The notes beneath the pieces were generated by a model. The model did not search any database and had not been told where the DNA came from. It saw only the letters and a list, made by a program, of their open reading frames with translations. This document shows positions 1 through 7,494 of a DNA stretch of 22,959 bases, piece after piece; position 1 is the first letter of the stretch; each line of letters begins with the position of its first letter. The DNA is from Betaproteobacteria bacterium. Lineage in GTDB: Bacteria > Pseudomonadota > Gammaproteobacteria > Burkholderiales > Usitatibacteraceae. The stretch covers positions 1 through 22,959 of the forward strand of contig JAAOZZ010000118.1 of the NCBI GenBank assembly GCA_012274175.1, read 5' to 3'. The translations under genes and the position numbers were made by a program.

Positions 1-231
1 CTGTGGGACCGTCCGACGCATCCCGAAGGCTGGTATTTTCGCAGCGACCACCTGCCCTACGCGCGCGTGGGAATTCCGGCGATCATGTTCAGCACGCTGT
101 TGCATGCCGACTACCACACGCCGCGCGACAATCCCGATCGCATCGACATCCCAAAACTCGAGAAGATGACAAAGTGGATGTATGCGACAGGGTGGATCGT
201 TGCGAACGCGGCTCAGCGTCCCGATGCGGTA
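1..231 (+). CDS. M28-family zinc peptidase, C-terminal fragment
   Basis: The frame is open from base 1, so the 5' part lies outside the window. About the first 75 codons read like the end of a secreted M28 aminopeptidase: SDHLPYARVGIPAIMF, then a DYHTPRDNPD block whose His is the last zinc ligand in the family, then a closing helix ending GWIVANAAQRPD. M28 proteins normally stop within a few residues of that point. Here the frame has no stop until 721-723, which would run about 300 bases antisense into the GMC oxidoreductase gene, and the extra residues look like non-coding translation. I therefore end the call near 231. A +1 shift would give a stop at 230-232. The last codons overlap an opposing TctB-like fragment. 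The family assignment is good; the true end is uncertain. Confidence 0.6.
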
Positions 232-324
232 GGTGCTCCCCTGGAGCGCAGCGCCGATGCCGATGCAGAACATCAGTGCTCCGCCGTAGTGGTCGCGGCG
301 AATCTTCTTCCTGAGATCCTTCAC
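208..324 (-). pseudogene. TctB-like transporter subunit, N-terminal remnant
   Basis: A GTG codon at 324-322 is preceded by a strong AGGAGGAG ribosome site and opens a frame beginning MKDLRKKIRRDHYGGALMF, continuing IGIGAALQGSTYRIGTLSR. This resembles the start of TctB, the small four-helix membrane subunit of tripartite tricarboxylate transporters, which normally continues with MGPGFFP and three more helices. After about 39 codons the resemblance stops. The frame stays open to base 1 but becomes the antisense of the M28 peptidase. The gene lies 98 bases downstream of the GMC oxidoreductase stop on the same strand. I read it as a gene truncated by a deletion or assembly join near 205-230. The TctB match rests on recall of the family's N-terminal pattern. 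Confidence 0.5.
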
Positions 325-422
325 GGGATCTCCTCCTGTGGATGTTGCGGGATGGCGGCGGTCGAGGCTTTGGAGCCCGATCCGACCGCGCCATCTTACC
401 AAGCCCCACGGGACCTGTGCCC

Positions 423-2021
423 TCAATCGAGCAGCAGGCTTGCTCCCTTTTCCCCGATCATGATCGCCGCGGCGTTGGTGTTGGTGGAAACCATCTCGGG
501 CATGACGGAGGCGTCGATCACGCGCAGCCGCTCGACGCCGCGCACCCGGAGCGACGGATCCACCACGGCCGATGGGTCGCTTCCCATGCGGCAGGACCCG
601 GCCGCGTGGAAGACCGTTCCGCCCTTTTCCCGCGCGAAGTCGAGCAGCTCCCGGTCGCTTTGCCGTCCGGGTCCCGGCAGCTCCTCCACTTCCACCAGGT
701 CGCGAAACGCGGGTTGCCGGTAGATTTCGCGCAGCATCCTGAGTCCCGCCACGATCACCCTGCGGTCGAGGTCCTCGGAGAGGTAGTTGGTCTCGATGCG
801 CGGCGAGGCGAGGGGATCGGCCGAGGCGATCTGCAGCCGCCCGCGGGAAACGGGCCGGCATTGCGCGGCCGAGGCGGTGAAGCCCGAGAAGCGGTGCAGA
901 GGCGCGCCCGGCTTGTCGACCGAGAGCGGCATCACGTTGAAGAGCACGTCGGCCCGGGCGTCGCGCACGTGCTGCGTCTTCGCCAATCCGCCCACCTGGC
1001 CCGCGCCCACGGTGAGGGGGCCGGAATTGCCGAAGAGCCATTGCAGTCCCATGGAGGCGAGCGCGAAGGGGTTGCGCACCTGGTCGTTCAACGACAGGGG
1101 CCGCTTCAGCCGCACGATGGTCCGCGCCTGGTAGTGGTCCTTCAGGTTCTCGCCCACCTCGGGAGCATCCACCCGGACCGGGATACCGTGACGGCGCAGC
1201 AGCACCGAGGGCCCGATGCCGGAAAGCTGCAGGATCTGGGGCGACTGGATCGCGCCCGCGGCGAGGATCACCTCGCGTTCGGCCCGCGCGGTGCGCAGCC
1301 GGCCATCCTGGAGCCACTCCACGCCGGTGGCCGCGGAGCCTTCGAAGAGGACGCGCGTCACGTGGGCGTTGGAAGCGACGGCGAGGTTTCTCCGCGCGAG
1401 CACCGGCCGCAAAAAGGCGACCGAGGCGCTCGAGCGCCACCCGCCGCGGATCGTGAGTTGGTAGGAACCCACCCCCCAGTCGAGCGCGCCGTTGAAATCC
1501 GGGTTGCGCGGCAGGCCGAACTGCTGCGCGGCCTCCACCCAGGCGCGGCAATACGGGTGGTCGTTCCGGAGCTCCGAGACCCCGAGTTCTCCCTGGCTGC
1601 CGTGGTACTCGCTCTGCCCGCCTTCGTAGCGCTCGGATCGCTTGAAGAATGGAAGCACCGAGCGGTAGTCCCAGCCCGTGGCGCCCATCTGCGCCCACTC
1701 GTCGAAATCGCCGTGCTGGCCGCGAATGTAGAGCAAACCGTTGATGGAGCTCGATCCGCCCAGCAGCCGCCCCCGCGGCCACGGCACGTTGCGTCCCGCC
1801 GTTCCCTCGCACGGTTCCGTGTCGAACACGCGCGAGAAGCGCGGGTCGTAGATGGTCCTGAAGTAGCCGACCGGAAGGCGCAGCCAGAAGTTGCGGTCCG
1901 ATCCCCCGGCCTCGAGCAGGAGCACGCGCGTCGACGGCGCGGCCGACAACCGGTTGGCGAGCACGCAGCCCGCCGAACCGGCGCCGACGACGATGTAGTC
2001 GTACTGGCTCTCGCCTGCCAC
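423..2021 (-). CDS. GMC-family FAD-dependent oxidoreductase
   Basis: The 532-residue product is a full-length glucose-methanol-choline oxidoreductase, which oxidises an alcohol or sugar substrate with FAD in the cytoplasm. The N-terminal FAD-binding loop VVGAGSAG is at about residues 11-18. GMC signature 1 (GRLLGGSSSIN) is at 84-94 and signature 2 (GAIQSPQILQLSGIG) at 256-270. The catalytic His is His472 in FHAAGSCRMG and its partner is Asn516 in STNTNA, the same 44-residue spacing as in choline oxidase. The start is GTG, 16 bases after the stop of the ABC binding-protein gene, so it is probably the last intact gene of that operon. Choline and PEG/alcohol dehydrogenases share this architecture, so the substrate cannot be fixed. 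The operon context suggests it acts on the imported compound. Confidence 0.92.
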   Translation of the reverse strand: MAGESQYDYIVVGAGSAGCVLANRLSAAPSTRVLLLEAGGSDRNFWLRLPVGYFRTIYDPRFSRVFDTEPCEGTAGRNVPWPRGRLLGGSSSINGLLYIRGQHGDFDEWAQMGATGWDYRSVLPFFKRSERYEGGQSEYHGSQGELGVSELRNDHPYCRAWVEAAQQFGLPRNPDFNGALDWGVGSYQLTIRGGWRSSASVAFLRPVLARRNLAVASNAHVTRVLFEGSAATGVEWLQDGRLRTARAEREVILAAGAIQSPQILQLSGIGPSVLLRRHGIPVRVDAPEVGENLKDHYQARTIVRLKRPLSLNDQVRNPFALASMGLQWLFGNSGPLTVGAGQVGGLAKTQHVRDARADVLFNVMPLSVDKPGAPLHRFSGFTASAAQCRPVSRGRLQIASADPLASPRIETNYLSEDLDRRVIVAGLRMLREIYRQPAFRDLVEVEELPGPGRQSDRELLDFAREKGGTVFHAAGSCRMGSDPSAVVDPSLRVRGVERLRVIDASVMPEMVSTNTNAAAIMIGEKGASLLLD

Positions 2022-2037
2022 GCTGCGGCCTCGCGGC

Positions 2038-3048
2038 TCAGGCCTTGATCGTCTCCAGGTACGTCTTCGCGTCGAAGTATTGGGACGCGGGCACCGGGTT
2101 CTGGATCTTCGCGAAGCCCACGAAGAAGTCCGTCACCTTCTGCAGCCACGCGGTCACCGTTCCGTCGGCGTACATCTTGTGCCACTGCGCCGAGGTGAAC
2201 ATCTTCTGGGCGTGGAACTGCTCCTTCAGGTCGGCCAGGGGCACCTGCGGGTAATGGGCCTTCTGCAGCGTCTCGAGCGCGGCGTCGGAGTTGGCGATGA
2301 AGTAGTCGTTGGCACTCGCCCAGCCGCGGATGATGCCCTGCAGGACGTCGCGATGCTTGTCGTGGAAATCGTTCCGGGCGACCCAGCCGTCCACGATGGC
2401 CGCCTGGGGATAGTAGGCCGAGGCGTCCACCAGCATCCTCGCGGTGGGGACCTTGTCGCGCACGGCGATGTTGAAGGGCACCCAAAGCGCCACCGCGGGC
2501 ACGGCGCCGGAGATGAACGAGGTGACGGCATTGGCCATGCCCTGGTTCACGAGCTCGACGTCCTTCGGGTCGACGCCGTTGGCGCGAAGGGCGCTGTCGA
2601 GGAACACGTGCGCGGTGGTTCCCGCGGTCGTGGCGATCTTCTTGCCCTTGAGGTCGGCGATGGTCTTCACGCCCTGTTCCGGATGCACCCAGAGCTGGGC
2701 GGTGGCGAACTCCACGTCGTTGATGAGGAACACCTTGCCCTGCCCGCGGGCGGGGAAGTTCGAGAGCACCGCGCCGGTGGTGAGCATGTCGATGCTTCCC
2801 CCGATCATCGCCTGGAAGAGCTCGAGCCCCGTGGTGAACTGGGTGAGCTCGAACTCCACGCCGTGCTTCGCGAAGTCGCCGCGGTCGATGCCGAGCCATA
2901 GTTGGCCGTCGACCGCGAGCGTGTGCAGGTAGCCCAGCTTCACTTTCGTGCGCGCCTGCGCGAGGGCGGGGGCGCCGAAGGCCGAAAGGCCGAGCGCAGC
3001 CGCGCCCGCGCCCGCCCGATGAAGAAATCCTCTGCGATCCATGCTCAT
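2038..3048 (-). CDS. ABC transporter substrate-binding protein, NMT1/SsuA-like
   Basis: This 336-residue periplasmic binding protein belongs to the nitrate/sulfonate/thiamine-precursor class. The N-terminus carries a twin-arginine signal (DRRGFLHR) and a hydrophobic stretch ending ALAQA, so export by Tat is expected with cleavage near residue 31. The mature part starts with KVKLGYLHTLAVDGQLWLG and has the usual two-lobe pattern, including a DLKGKKIAT segment. The ATG at 3048 sits five bases after AAGGAGGA and is preferred to the ATG two codons in. It follows the ATPase gene by 16 bases. SsuA/TauA-like proteins are diverse, so sulfonate, nitrate or an organic acid are all possible. Pairing with a GMC enzyme, a GntR/HutC regulator and an enolase-family protein favours a carbon source (inference). 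Confidence 0.88.
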   Translation of the reverse strand: MSMDRRGFLHRAGAGAAALGLSAFGAPALAQARTKVKLGYLHTLAVDGQLWLGIDRGDFAKHGVEFELTQFTTGLELFQAMIGGSIDMLTTGAVLSNFPARGQGKVFLINDVEFATAQLWVHPEQGVKTIADLKGKKIATTAGTTAHVFLDSALRANGVDPKDVELVNQGMANAVTSFISGAVPAVALWVPFNIAVRDKVPTARMLVDASAYYPQAAIVDGWVARNDFHDKHRDVLQGIIRGWASANDYFIANSDAALETLQKAHYPQVPLADLKEQFHAQKMFTSAQWHKMYADGTVTAWLQKVTDFFVGFAKIQNPVPASQYFDAKTYLETIKA

Positions 3049-3064
3049 GTCTCCTCCTTGGGGT

Positions 3065-3889
3065 TCAGTTCACGTTGCGGGCGACCTGCCGCTGCTGCGC
3101 GGCGTATTCCTGCATGACGAGGTCGCGGATATGGGAACGCAGCTCGCCGAAGTCCGCGCGCTCGTGCAGGGCCTCGTCGCGGGGATAGGCGAAGGGAACG
3201 TCGACGATCTCGCGGATGCGCGCCGGGCGTGCCGTCGCGACCACGATCCGGGACGAAAGGTAGATCGCCTCTTCGACCGAGTGCGTGATGAGCATCACGG
3301 TCTTGCCCTCCGCCGCCAGCACCTGGAGCAGCAGGTCCTGCATGTTGCTGCGGGTCTGGGCGTCGAGGGCGCCGAACGGCTCGTCCATGAGCAGGAACTG
3401 GGGCTTGACCGCGTATGCCCGGGCGATGGCCAGCCGCTGGCGCATGCCGCCCGAGAGCGTCTTCGGATAAGCCCCGGCAAAATCGGACAGGCCCATGAGC
3501 GCCATGCAGCGCTCGCAGACCTCGCGGCGCTCGCGCTGCGGGGCGCGGTTGGCGGCGAGCGTGAGCCCGAACGCGATGTTCTGCTCGACGGTGAGCCACG
3601 GGAAGACGCCGTACTCCTGGAAGATCACGCCCCGCTCCGGGCCCGGCCCCGCGATGGGCTCGCCGTCGAGGAGCACGCGGCCCCGGTCCGGCTTCACGAA
3701 CCCCGCGACGATGTTCATCATCGTGGTCTTGCCGCAGCCCGAAGGCCCGATGACCGACACGAACTCGCCGTTGCGGATGTCGAAGGAGACGTCGTCGACC
3801 ACCGTGAGGGGGCCGGCCGCGGTCGCGTAATCGACGCTCACCCGGTCGAACCGGATGCGCGCCGGCTGCACGGCGGCGCCCGCCGTCAC
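3065..3889 (-). CDS. ABC transporter ATP-binding protein, SsuB/TauB-like
   Basis: The 274-residue nucleotide-binding subunit has all canonical elements in order: Walker A GPSGCGKTT (48-56), Q-loop Gln91, signature LSGGMRQR (145-152), Walker B FLLMDEP (165-171) and the switch His203 in ITHSVEEA. It powers import together with the adjacent permease and binding protein. Its GTG start (3889-3887) overlaps the permease stop in a GTGA arrangement, which implies translational coupling. A longer upstream reading frame exists, but it is the antisense or out-of-frame shadow of the permease gene. Family membership is certain; the transported substrate is not. Confidence 0.93.
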   Translation of the reverse strand: MTAGAAVQPARIRFDRVSVDYATAAGPLTVVDDVSFDIRNGEFVSVIGPSGCGKTTMMNIVAGFVKPDRGRVLLDGEPIAGPGPERGVIFQEYGVFPWLTVEQNIAFGLTLAANRAPQRERREVCERCMALMGLSDFAGAYPKTLSGGMRQRLAIARAYAVKPQFLLMDEPFGALDAQTRSNMQDLLLQVLAAEGKTVMLITHSVEEAIYLSSRIVVATARPARIREIVDVPFAYPRDEALHERADFGELRSHIRDLVMQEYAAQQRQVARNVN

Positions 3890-4662
3890 GCGATGCGCTC
3901 CTGCCAGGAAACGAGGCGGCGGGCCACCATGCGCAGCGCCGTGTCCATGGCGAGGGCGATGAAGCCGATGCAGATGATCCCGAGATACACGATGTCCAGC
4001 TGGAAGAAGGACGAGGCGTTCTGGATCAGGGCGCCCAGCCCCTGCTGGGCGGCGATGAGCTCCGAGGCCACCAGGGTGGCCCAGGCCACGCCGAGCGCCA
4101 CCCGGAGCGCGGTGAGCATGTGCGGGACCGTGAGCGGCAGGATCACCTTGCGGAAGATCTCGCCGTCGGTCGCGCCCAGGGTGCGCGCCACGCGCACGTA
4201 GAGGGGGCTGATCTGCGCGATGCCCTCGTACATCACGATCACGCCGGCGAAGAACGAGGCGTAGAAGAGGATCACCACCTTCGCCACCTCGCCGATGCCG
4301 AAGTAGACGATCACCAGGGGGATCAGCGCGATCGGGGGCAGGGCGCGGAAGAAGTTGATGACCGGATCGATGAAGGTGCGCACGCCCTGGTACCACCCGA
4401 GGAGGAAGCCCACCGGCACCGCCAGCACGATCCCCAGGGTCACGCCCATGAACACGCGCTGGGTGGACATCCAGATATCCAGCGGCAGGCGATCGGCGAG
4501 GAGCTCCCGGAACCGGGCGAAGACCTGGTGCGGCTTGGGCAGCAGGGCGGGGTTCACGAGCCCGCTGTACGCCACCGCGTACCAGAGGAGCAGGATCGCG
4601 AGCCAGGGCGCCAGCACCAGCGCGCCGGTGCGCCAGGGCGAGGAGTCGGAACGGGATGGCAT
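3886..4662 (-). CDS. ABC transporter permease, SsuC/TauC-like
   Basis: This polytopic inner-membrane permease of about 258 residues has roughly six hydrophobic segments. The coupling-helix (EAA) region reads ARTLGATDGEIFRKVILPLTVP. It forms the membrane pore for the neighbouring ATPase and binding protein. I start it at ATG 4662 (MPSRSDSSPW). An in-frame ATG at 4725 would add 21 residues of non-homologous-looking sequence and lies inside the regulatory palindrome, too close to any promoter. The gene heads the minus-strand operon and diverges from the GntR regulator. It overlaps the ATPase gene by four bases. Confidence 0.88.
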   Translation of the reverse strand: MPSRSDSSPWRTGALVLAPWLAILLLWYAVAYSGLVNPALLPKPHQVFARFRELLADRLPLDIWMSTQRVFMGVTLGIVLAVPVGFLLGWYQGVRTFIDPVINFFRALPPIALIPLVIVYFGIGEVAKVVILFYASFFAGVIVMYEGIAQISPLYVRVARTLGATDGEIFRKVILPLTVPHMLTALRVALGVAWATLVASELIAAQQGLGALIQNASSFFQLDIVYLGIICIGFIALAMDTALRMVARRLVSWQERIA

Positions 4663-4689
4663 CGAAGCAGGATGCGGCGGCCGCGGACC

Positions 4690-4718
4690 TTGAACTGCGG
4701 GAAGGTTAAACGTACTAT
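4690..4718 (+). promoter_or_regulatory. Sigma-70-type promoter of the GntR regulator gene
   Basis: TTGAAC (4690-4695) and TACTAT (4713-4718) are separated by exactly 17 bases, a close match to sigma-70 -35 and -10 elements, placing the start of transcription near 4725 and the ATG at 4746. On the opposite strand TTGACC (4737-4732) followed 17 bases later by TACGTT could serve the ABC operon. The two promoters would overlap the palindrome at 4709-4730. This is read by eye only. Confidence 0.55.
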
Positions 4719-4730
4719 AGACCATACGTT
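4709..4730. promoter_or_regulatory. Palindromic operator, likely GntR/HutC binding site
   Basis: The inverted repeat AACGTA-N10-TACGTT has CTATAG near its centre. It lies between the divergent permease and gntR genes and covers the -10 and start region of the gntR promoter. HutC-subfamily regulators bind AT-rich palindromes in just this position, so negative autoregulation and repression of the ABC operon are expected. Confidence 0.65.
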
Positions 4731-4745
4731 AGGTCAAGCGCGCCC

Positions 4746-5471
4746 ATGCATCGCATCTTCGGCGACAGCCCGATCCCCCGCTACGTGCAGCTGGCGGACA
4801 TCCTGCGCGAGCGGATCGCGCGCGGCCACGGGCTTTCGCAGGGCAAGCTGCCCTCCCTCGAGGAGCTGGTGCGGGAGTTCGACGTGGCGCGCGTCACGGT
4901 GCGCCAGGCCGTGGACGTGCTCGCCCGGGAAGGCCTCGTTTCTCCCCAGCGCGGGCGCGGGACCTTCATCACCGGGAAGAAGTCCGAGGAGCGCAAGCTG
5001 CACATGGTGACCACCATGGGCGAGCTGGCGGAGCTCTACCGCGACACCCGCCCGGAGCTGCTGAACCTCTCCGAGGCCTCGGCCGCACCGGGGCTGAAGG
5101 AGCACGAAGGCAAGGCGGCCCCCAAGTACTTCTACATGCGCCGGGTGCACGCGCTGGACGGCGTGCCCTATTGCGTGATCGCGATCTACCTCGACGATCG
5201 CATCTTTCGCCGCGCGCCGCGGCGCGTGCGCAAGGAGCTCGTGATCCCGCTCCTCATGTCCCTGCCGGGCGTGAAGATCGCCCGGGCGCGGCAGACGCTC
5301 ACCATCGGCACCGCGGACGTCGACGAGGCCGCCCACCTTCGCGTGCCCGTGAATTCCCCCGTCGGCCGCGTCCGGCGCGTGTTCAACGCCCCCGATGGGA
5401 CCGTGATCTACCTCGCGGAAGTCACCTATCGCGGCGACTTCGTGCAGCTCGACGTCGAGATGAAGCCGTGA
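4746..5471 (+). CDS. GntR-family transcriptional regulator, HutC subfamily
   Basis: The 241-residue protein has a winged-helix DNA-binding domain at residues 10-78, with the typical LPSLEELVREFDVARVTVRQ helix-turn-helix and a RGRGTFI wing. A C-terminal UTRA effector-binding domain (about 100-240) includes the conserved YFYMRRVHALDGVPYCVI stretch. UTRA proteins release DNA on binding a small metabolite. It is transcribed away from the ABC/GMC operon across a shared palindrome and overlaps the downstream enolase-family gene, so it most likely controls both directions in response to the imported substrate or a breakdown product. The identity of that ligand is unknown. Confidence 0.93.
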   Translation: MHRIFGDSPIPRYVQLADILRERIARGHGLSQGKLPSLEELVREFDVARVTVRQAVDVLAREGLVSPQRGRGTFITGKKSEERKLHMVTTMGELAELYRDTRPELLNLSEASAAPGLKEHEGKAAPKYFYMRRVHALDGVPYCVIAIYLDDRIFRRAPRRVRKELVIPLLMSLPGVKIARARQTLTIGTADVDEAAHLRVPVNSPVGRVRRVFNAPDGTVIYLAEVTYRGDFVQLDVEMKP

Positions 5472-6631
5472 GCATGGGCGCCGCCCCGGCGGAAGGCGCC
5501 CCGCGGGCTTCGCGCCTGCGCCGCGTCGAGGCGCAGGTGTATCGCTATCCCGTCGAGACCCCGGTGCGCACGTCGTTCGGGGTCATGCGCGAGCGCCCCG
5601 CGGTCTTCGTCCGGATCGAGGACGAGGAGGGCGCGCAAGGCTGGGGCGAGGTATGGTGCAACTTCCCCGATTGCGGGGCGGAGCATCGGGCGCGCCTGGT
5701 GGAGACGGTGTTCGCGCCGCTGCTCGAGGGCCGCGCGATGGATGGCCCCGCCGAAATCCGCGAAGAGCTCGCCGCGCGCACTGGCGTGCTTGCGATCCAA
5801 TCGGGAGAACCCGGCCCGATCCACCAATGCATCGCGGGGATCGACATCGCGCTCTGGGACCTTGCATCCCGCCGCGCGGGCCAGCCGCTGTGGCGATTCC
5901 TCGGCGCAACGGATCCGCGGGTGCGCGTGTACGCGAGCGGGATCAACCCGGACGCGCCGGAAGAAGTTGCCGCCCGGTGCCGTACGGAAGGTCACCGCGA
6001 CTTCAAGCTCAAGGTCGGTTTCGGGGCGGAGCGCGACCTCGCGAACCTGCGCGCGCTGCGCTCGGTGCTCGGCGCCTCCTGCGCGCTGATGGTCGACGCC
6101 AACCAGGCATGGGACGTCCCCACGGCGCTTTCGATGGCGAGCGCGATGGAGGGGTTCGACCTGGGTTGGATCGAGGAGCCCCTGCGGGCCGATCGTCCGT
6201 GGCGCGAATGGCAGGAGCTCGCGCGAGGCACTCGCATTCCCCTGGCGGGTGGCGAGAACCTCGCGGGCCTCGAGGCTTTCGACGGCGCCCTGGCGGCGGG
6301 CGCCCTGCGCGTGATCCAGCCGGACGTCGCCAAGTGGGGCGGCATCTCGGGCTGCCTCGCCGTGGCGCGCAAGGTCCTGCAATCCCGCCTTCGCTATTGT
6401 CCCCACTACCTGGGCGCGGGCGTGGGACTCCTCGCCTCGGCGCACCTGCTCGCCGCGGCGGGGGGCGGCGGCATGCTCGAGATCGACGCCAATCGCAATC
6501 CGCTGCGCTCGCTCACGTGCGGGGCTGCCGCGCAAGTGCGGGACGGATGCATCGTGCTCGACGATGCGCCCGGCCTGGGGGCCACCCCGGATCCGACGCT
6601 GCTGCGGGAATTCCGCGTCTCCCACCGGTAG
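5468..6631 (+). CDS. Mandelate racemase/muconate lactonizing-type enolase-superfamily enzyme
   Basis: The 387-residue product has the capping domain followed by the barrel. Visible active-site residues are Lys180 and Lys182 in FKLKVG, metal ligands Asp210 (MVDAN), Glu236 (WIEEP) and Glu263 (AGGEN), and an Asp286/His313 pair (QPDVAKWGG and CPHYLG). This is the mandelate-racemase-type layout, in which a proton is abstracted next to a carboxylate to racemise or dehydrate an acid substrate. The GTG at 5468 overlaps the gntR stop as GTGA; an ATG two codons later is also possible. Coupling to the regulator suggests a role in catabolism of the ABC substrate, for example an acid-sugar dehydratase. 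The exact reaction is unknown. Confidence 0.9.
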   Translation: MSMGAAPAEGAPRASRLRRVEAQVYRYPVETPVRTSFGVMRERPAVFVRIEDEEGAQGWGEVWCNFPDCGAEHRARLVETVFAPLLEGRAMDGPAEIREELAARTGVLAIQSGEPGPIHQCIAGIDIALWDLASRRAGQPLWRFLGATDPRVRVYASGINPDAPEEVAARCRTEGHRDFKLKVGFGAERDLANLRALRSVLGASCALMVDANQAWDVPTALSMASAMEGFDLGWIEEPLRADRPWREWQELARGTRIPLAGGENLAGLEAFDGALAAGALRVIQPDVAKWGGISGCLAVARKVLQSRLRYCPHYLGAGVGLLASAHLLAAAGGGGMLEIDANRNPLRSLTCGAAAQVRDGCIVLDDAPGLGATPDPTLLREFRVSHR

Positions 6632-6668
6632 AATGCGATGCATGCAGGCACGAAGCGCAGGCGATTCG

Positions 6669-7031
6669 ATGGCACGTGAGATGGAGCGGGACCCGCGAGG
6701 CATGGCGGCGCTCGTCGCCGGCGGGTTCGCCGCGATCCTCGCCTCCACCTGCTGCCTGGGGCCCCTGGTGCTCGTGATGCTGGGCTTCAGCGGAGCATGG
6801 ATCGGCAACCTCACCGCCCTGGAGCCCTATCGGCCCTATTTCCTCGGCGCGGCCGCGATCGCCTTGTTCTTCGCCTATCGCCGGATCTTCCGTCCCGCGG
6901 CCGACTGCGCGCCCGGCCAGGCCTGCGCCGTACCGCGGGTCAATCGTTCCTACCGGATCCTGTTCTGGATCGTCGCCGCACTCGTGCTGGTCGCTTTCGG
7001 GTTTCCGTACGCCGCGCCGCTGTTCTATTGA
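6669..7031 (+). CDS. merT: Mercuric ion transporter MerT
   Basis: This 120-residue inner-membrane protein closely follows classical MerT. The first helix carries the STCCLGPLVLV cysteine pair that takes mercuric ion from MerP, followed by FSGAWIGNLTALEPYRP. A cytoplasmic loop has a second cysteine pair (CAPGQAC), and a third helix ends FGFPYAAPLFY. Length is within a few residues of the family norm with the start at ATG 6669; upstream in-frame ATGs exist but overlap the 3' end of the enolase-family gene region and add non-homologous residues. merP follows 13 bases later. No merR or merA is present in the window, so imported mercury would have to be reduced by an enzyme encoded elsewhere. Confidence 0.93.
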   Translation: MAREMERDPRGMAALVAGGFAAILASTCCLGPLVLVMLGFSGAWIGNLTALEPYRPYFLGAAAIALFFAYRRIFRPAADCAPGQACAVPRVNRSYRILFWIVAALVLVAFGFPYAAPLFY

Positions 7032-7044
7032 TGGAGAAGCCAGC

Positions 7045-7320
7045 ATGAAGAAACCCCTCGCCGTCGCTGTCGCCCTTGCCGCGCTCGCCGTACCCGCCTG
7101 GGCCGAGACGAAGACCGTCACCCTGTCCGTTCCCGGCATGGACTGCGCCGCCTGTCCGATCACGATCAAGAAGGCCCTCGGCAAGGTGCCCGGCGTGAGC
7201 AAGGTCGAGGCGAGCTTCGAGAAGAAGCAGGCCGTCGTCACCTTCGACGACAGCAAGGCGAACGTGGCGCTCCTCACCAGGGCCACCGCCGAGGCGGGCT
7301 TTCCTTCCACCGCGAAATAG
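7045..7320 (+). CDS. merP: Periplasmic mercury-binding protein MerP
   Basis: The 91-residue product has a Sec signal peptide (MKKPLAVAVALAALAVPAWA) and a single heavy-metal-associated domain with GMDCAACP as the metal-binding GMxCxxC motif. It hands mercuric ion to MerT. It has a good GGAGA ribosome site and lies directly downstream of merT. Copper chaperones share the fold, but the partner MerT and the CAACP form of the motif point to mercury. Confidence 0.93.
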   Translation: MKKPLAVAVALAALAVPAWAETKTVTLSVPGMDCAACPITIKKALGKVPGVSKVEASFEKKQAVVTFDDSKANVALLTRATAEAGFPSTAK

Positions 7321-7416
7321 CGGTTGGCCGCCATTCGATGGCTTGATCCAGCCGAAGAAGCTCCAGGACAGCGCCGCCAAATTGGTTCACGCGCGCAAGC
7401 CTTGAGGGAGTTCATG

Positions 7417-7452
7417 AGCGGAGCCTGACCCAGGCTTTATGAAGGCTCCGCT
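7417..7452. promoter_or_regulatory. Perfect inverted repeat upstream of the LysR gene
   Basis: AGCGGAGCCT (7417-7426) is exactly complementary to AGGCTCCGCT (7443-7452) across a 16-base loop. GCTTTATG also occurs twice, 16 bases apart (7434-7441 and 7450-7457). The repeat ends 42 bases before the LysR ATG. It may be a LysR autoregulatory site, or the stem of a rho-independent terminator for merTP, although the following T-run is short. The remaining bases of the 7321-7494 gap show no gene that I can support. Confidence 0.45.
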
Positions 7453-7494
7453 TTATGCTTGAATAGGAATCTTTGATCACGATTCCGGGATGTC

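Noticed and set aside
342..2048. A 568-codon plus-strand frame opposite the GMC oxidoreductase
   Set aside because: It is antisense to a gene with all GMC motifs, and its composition is typical of GC-driven spurious frames.
4663..4725. Longer start of the ABC permease at ATG 4725
   Set aside because: It would place the start codon inside the operator palindrome and leave no leader for the leftward promoter; the added residues do not resemble permease N-termini.
7321..7494. A possible small gene or merR remnant between merP and the LysR gene
   Set aside because: All short frames there lack ribosome sites and family resemblance; only the inverted repeat stands out.
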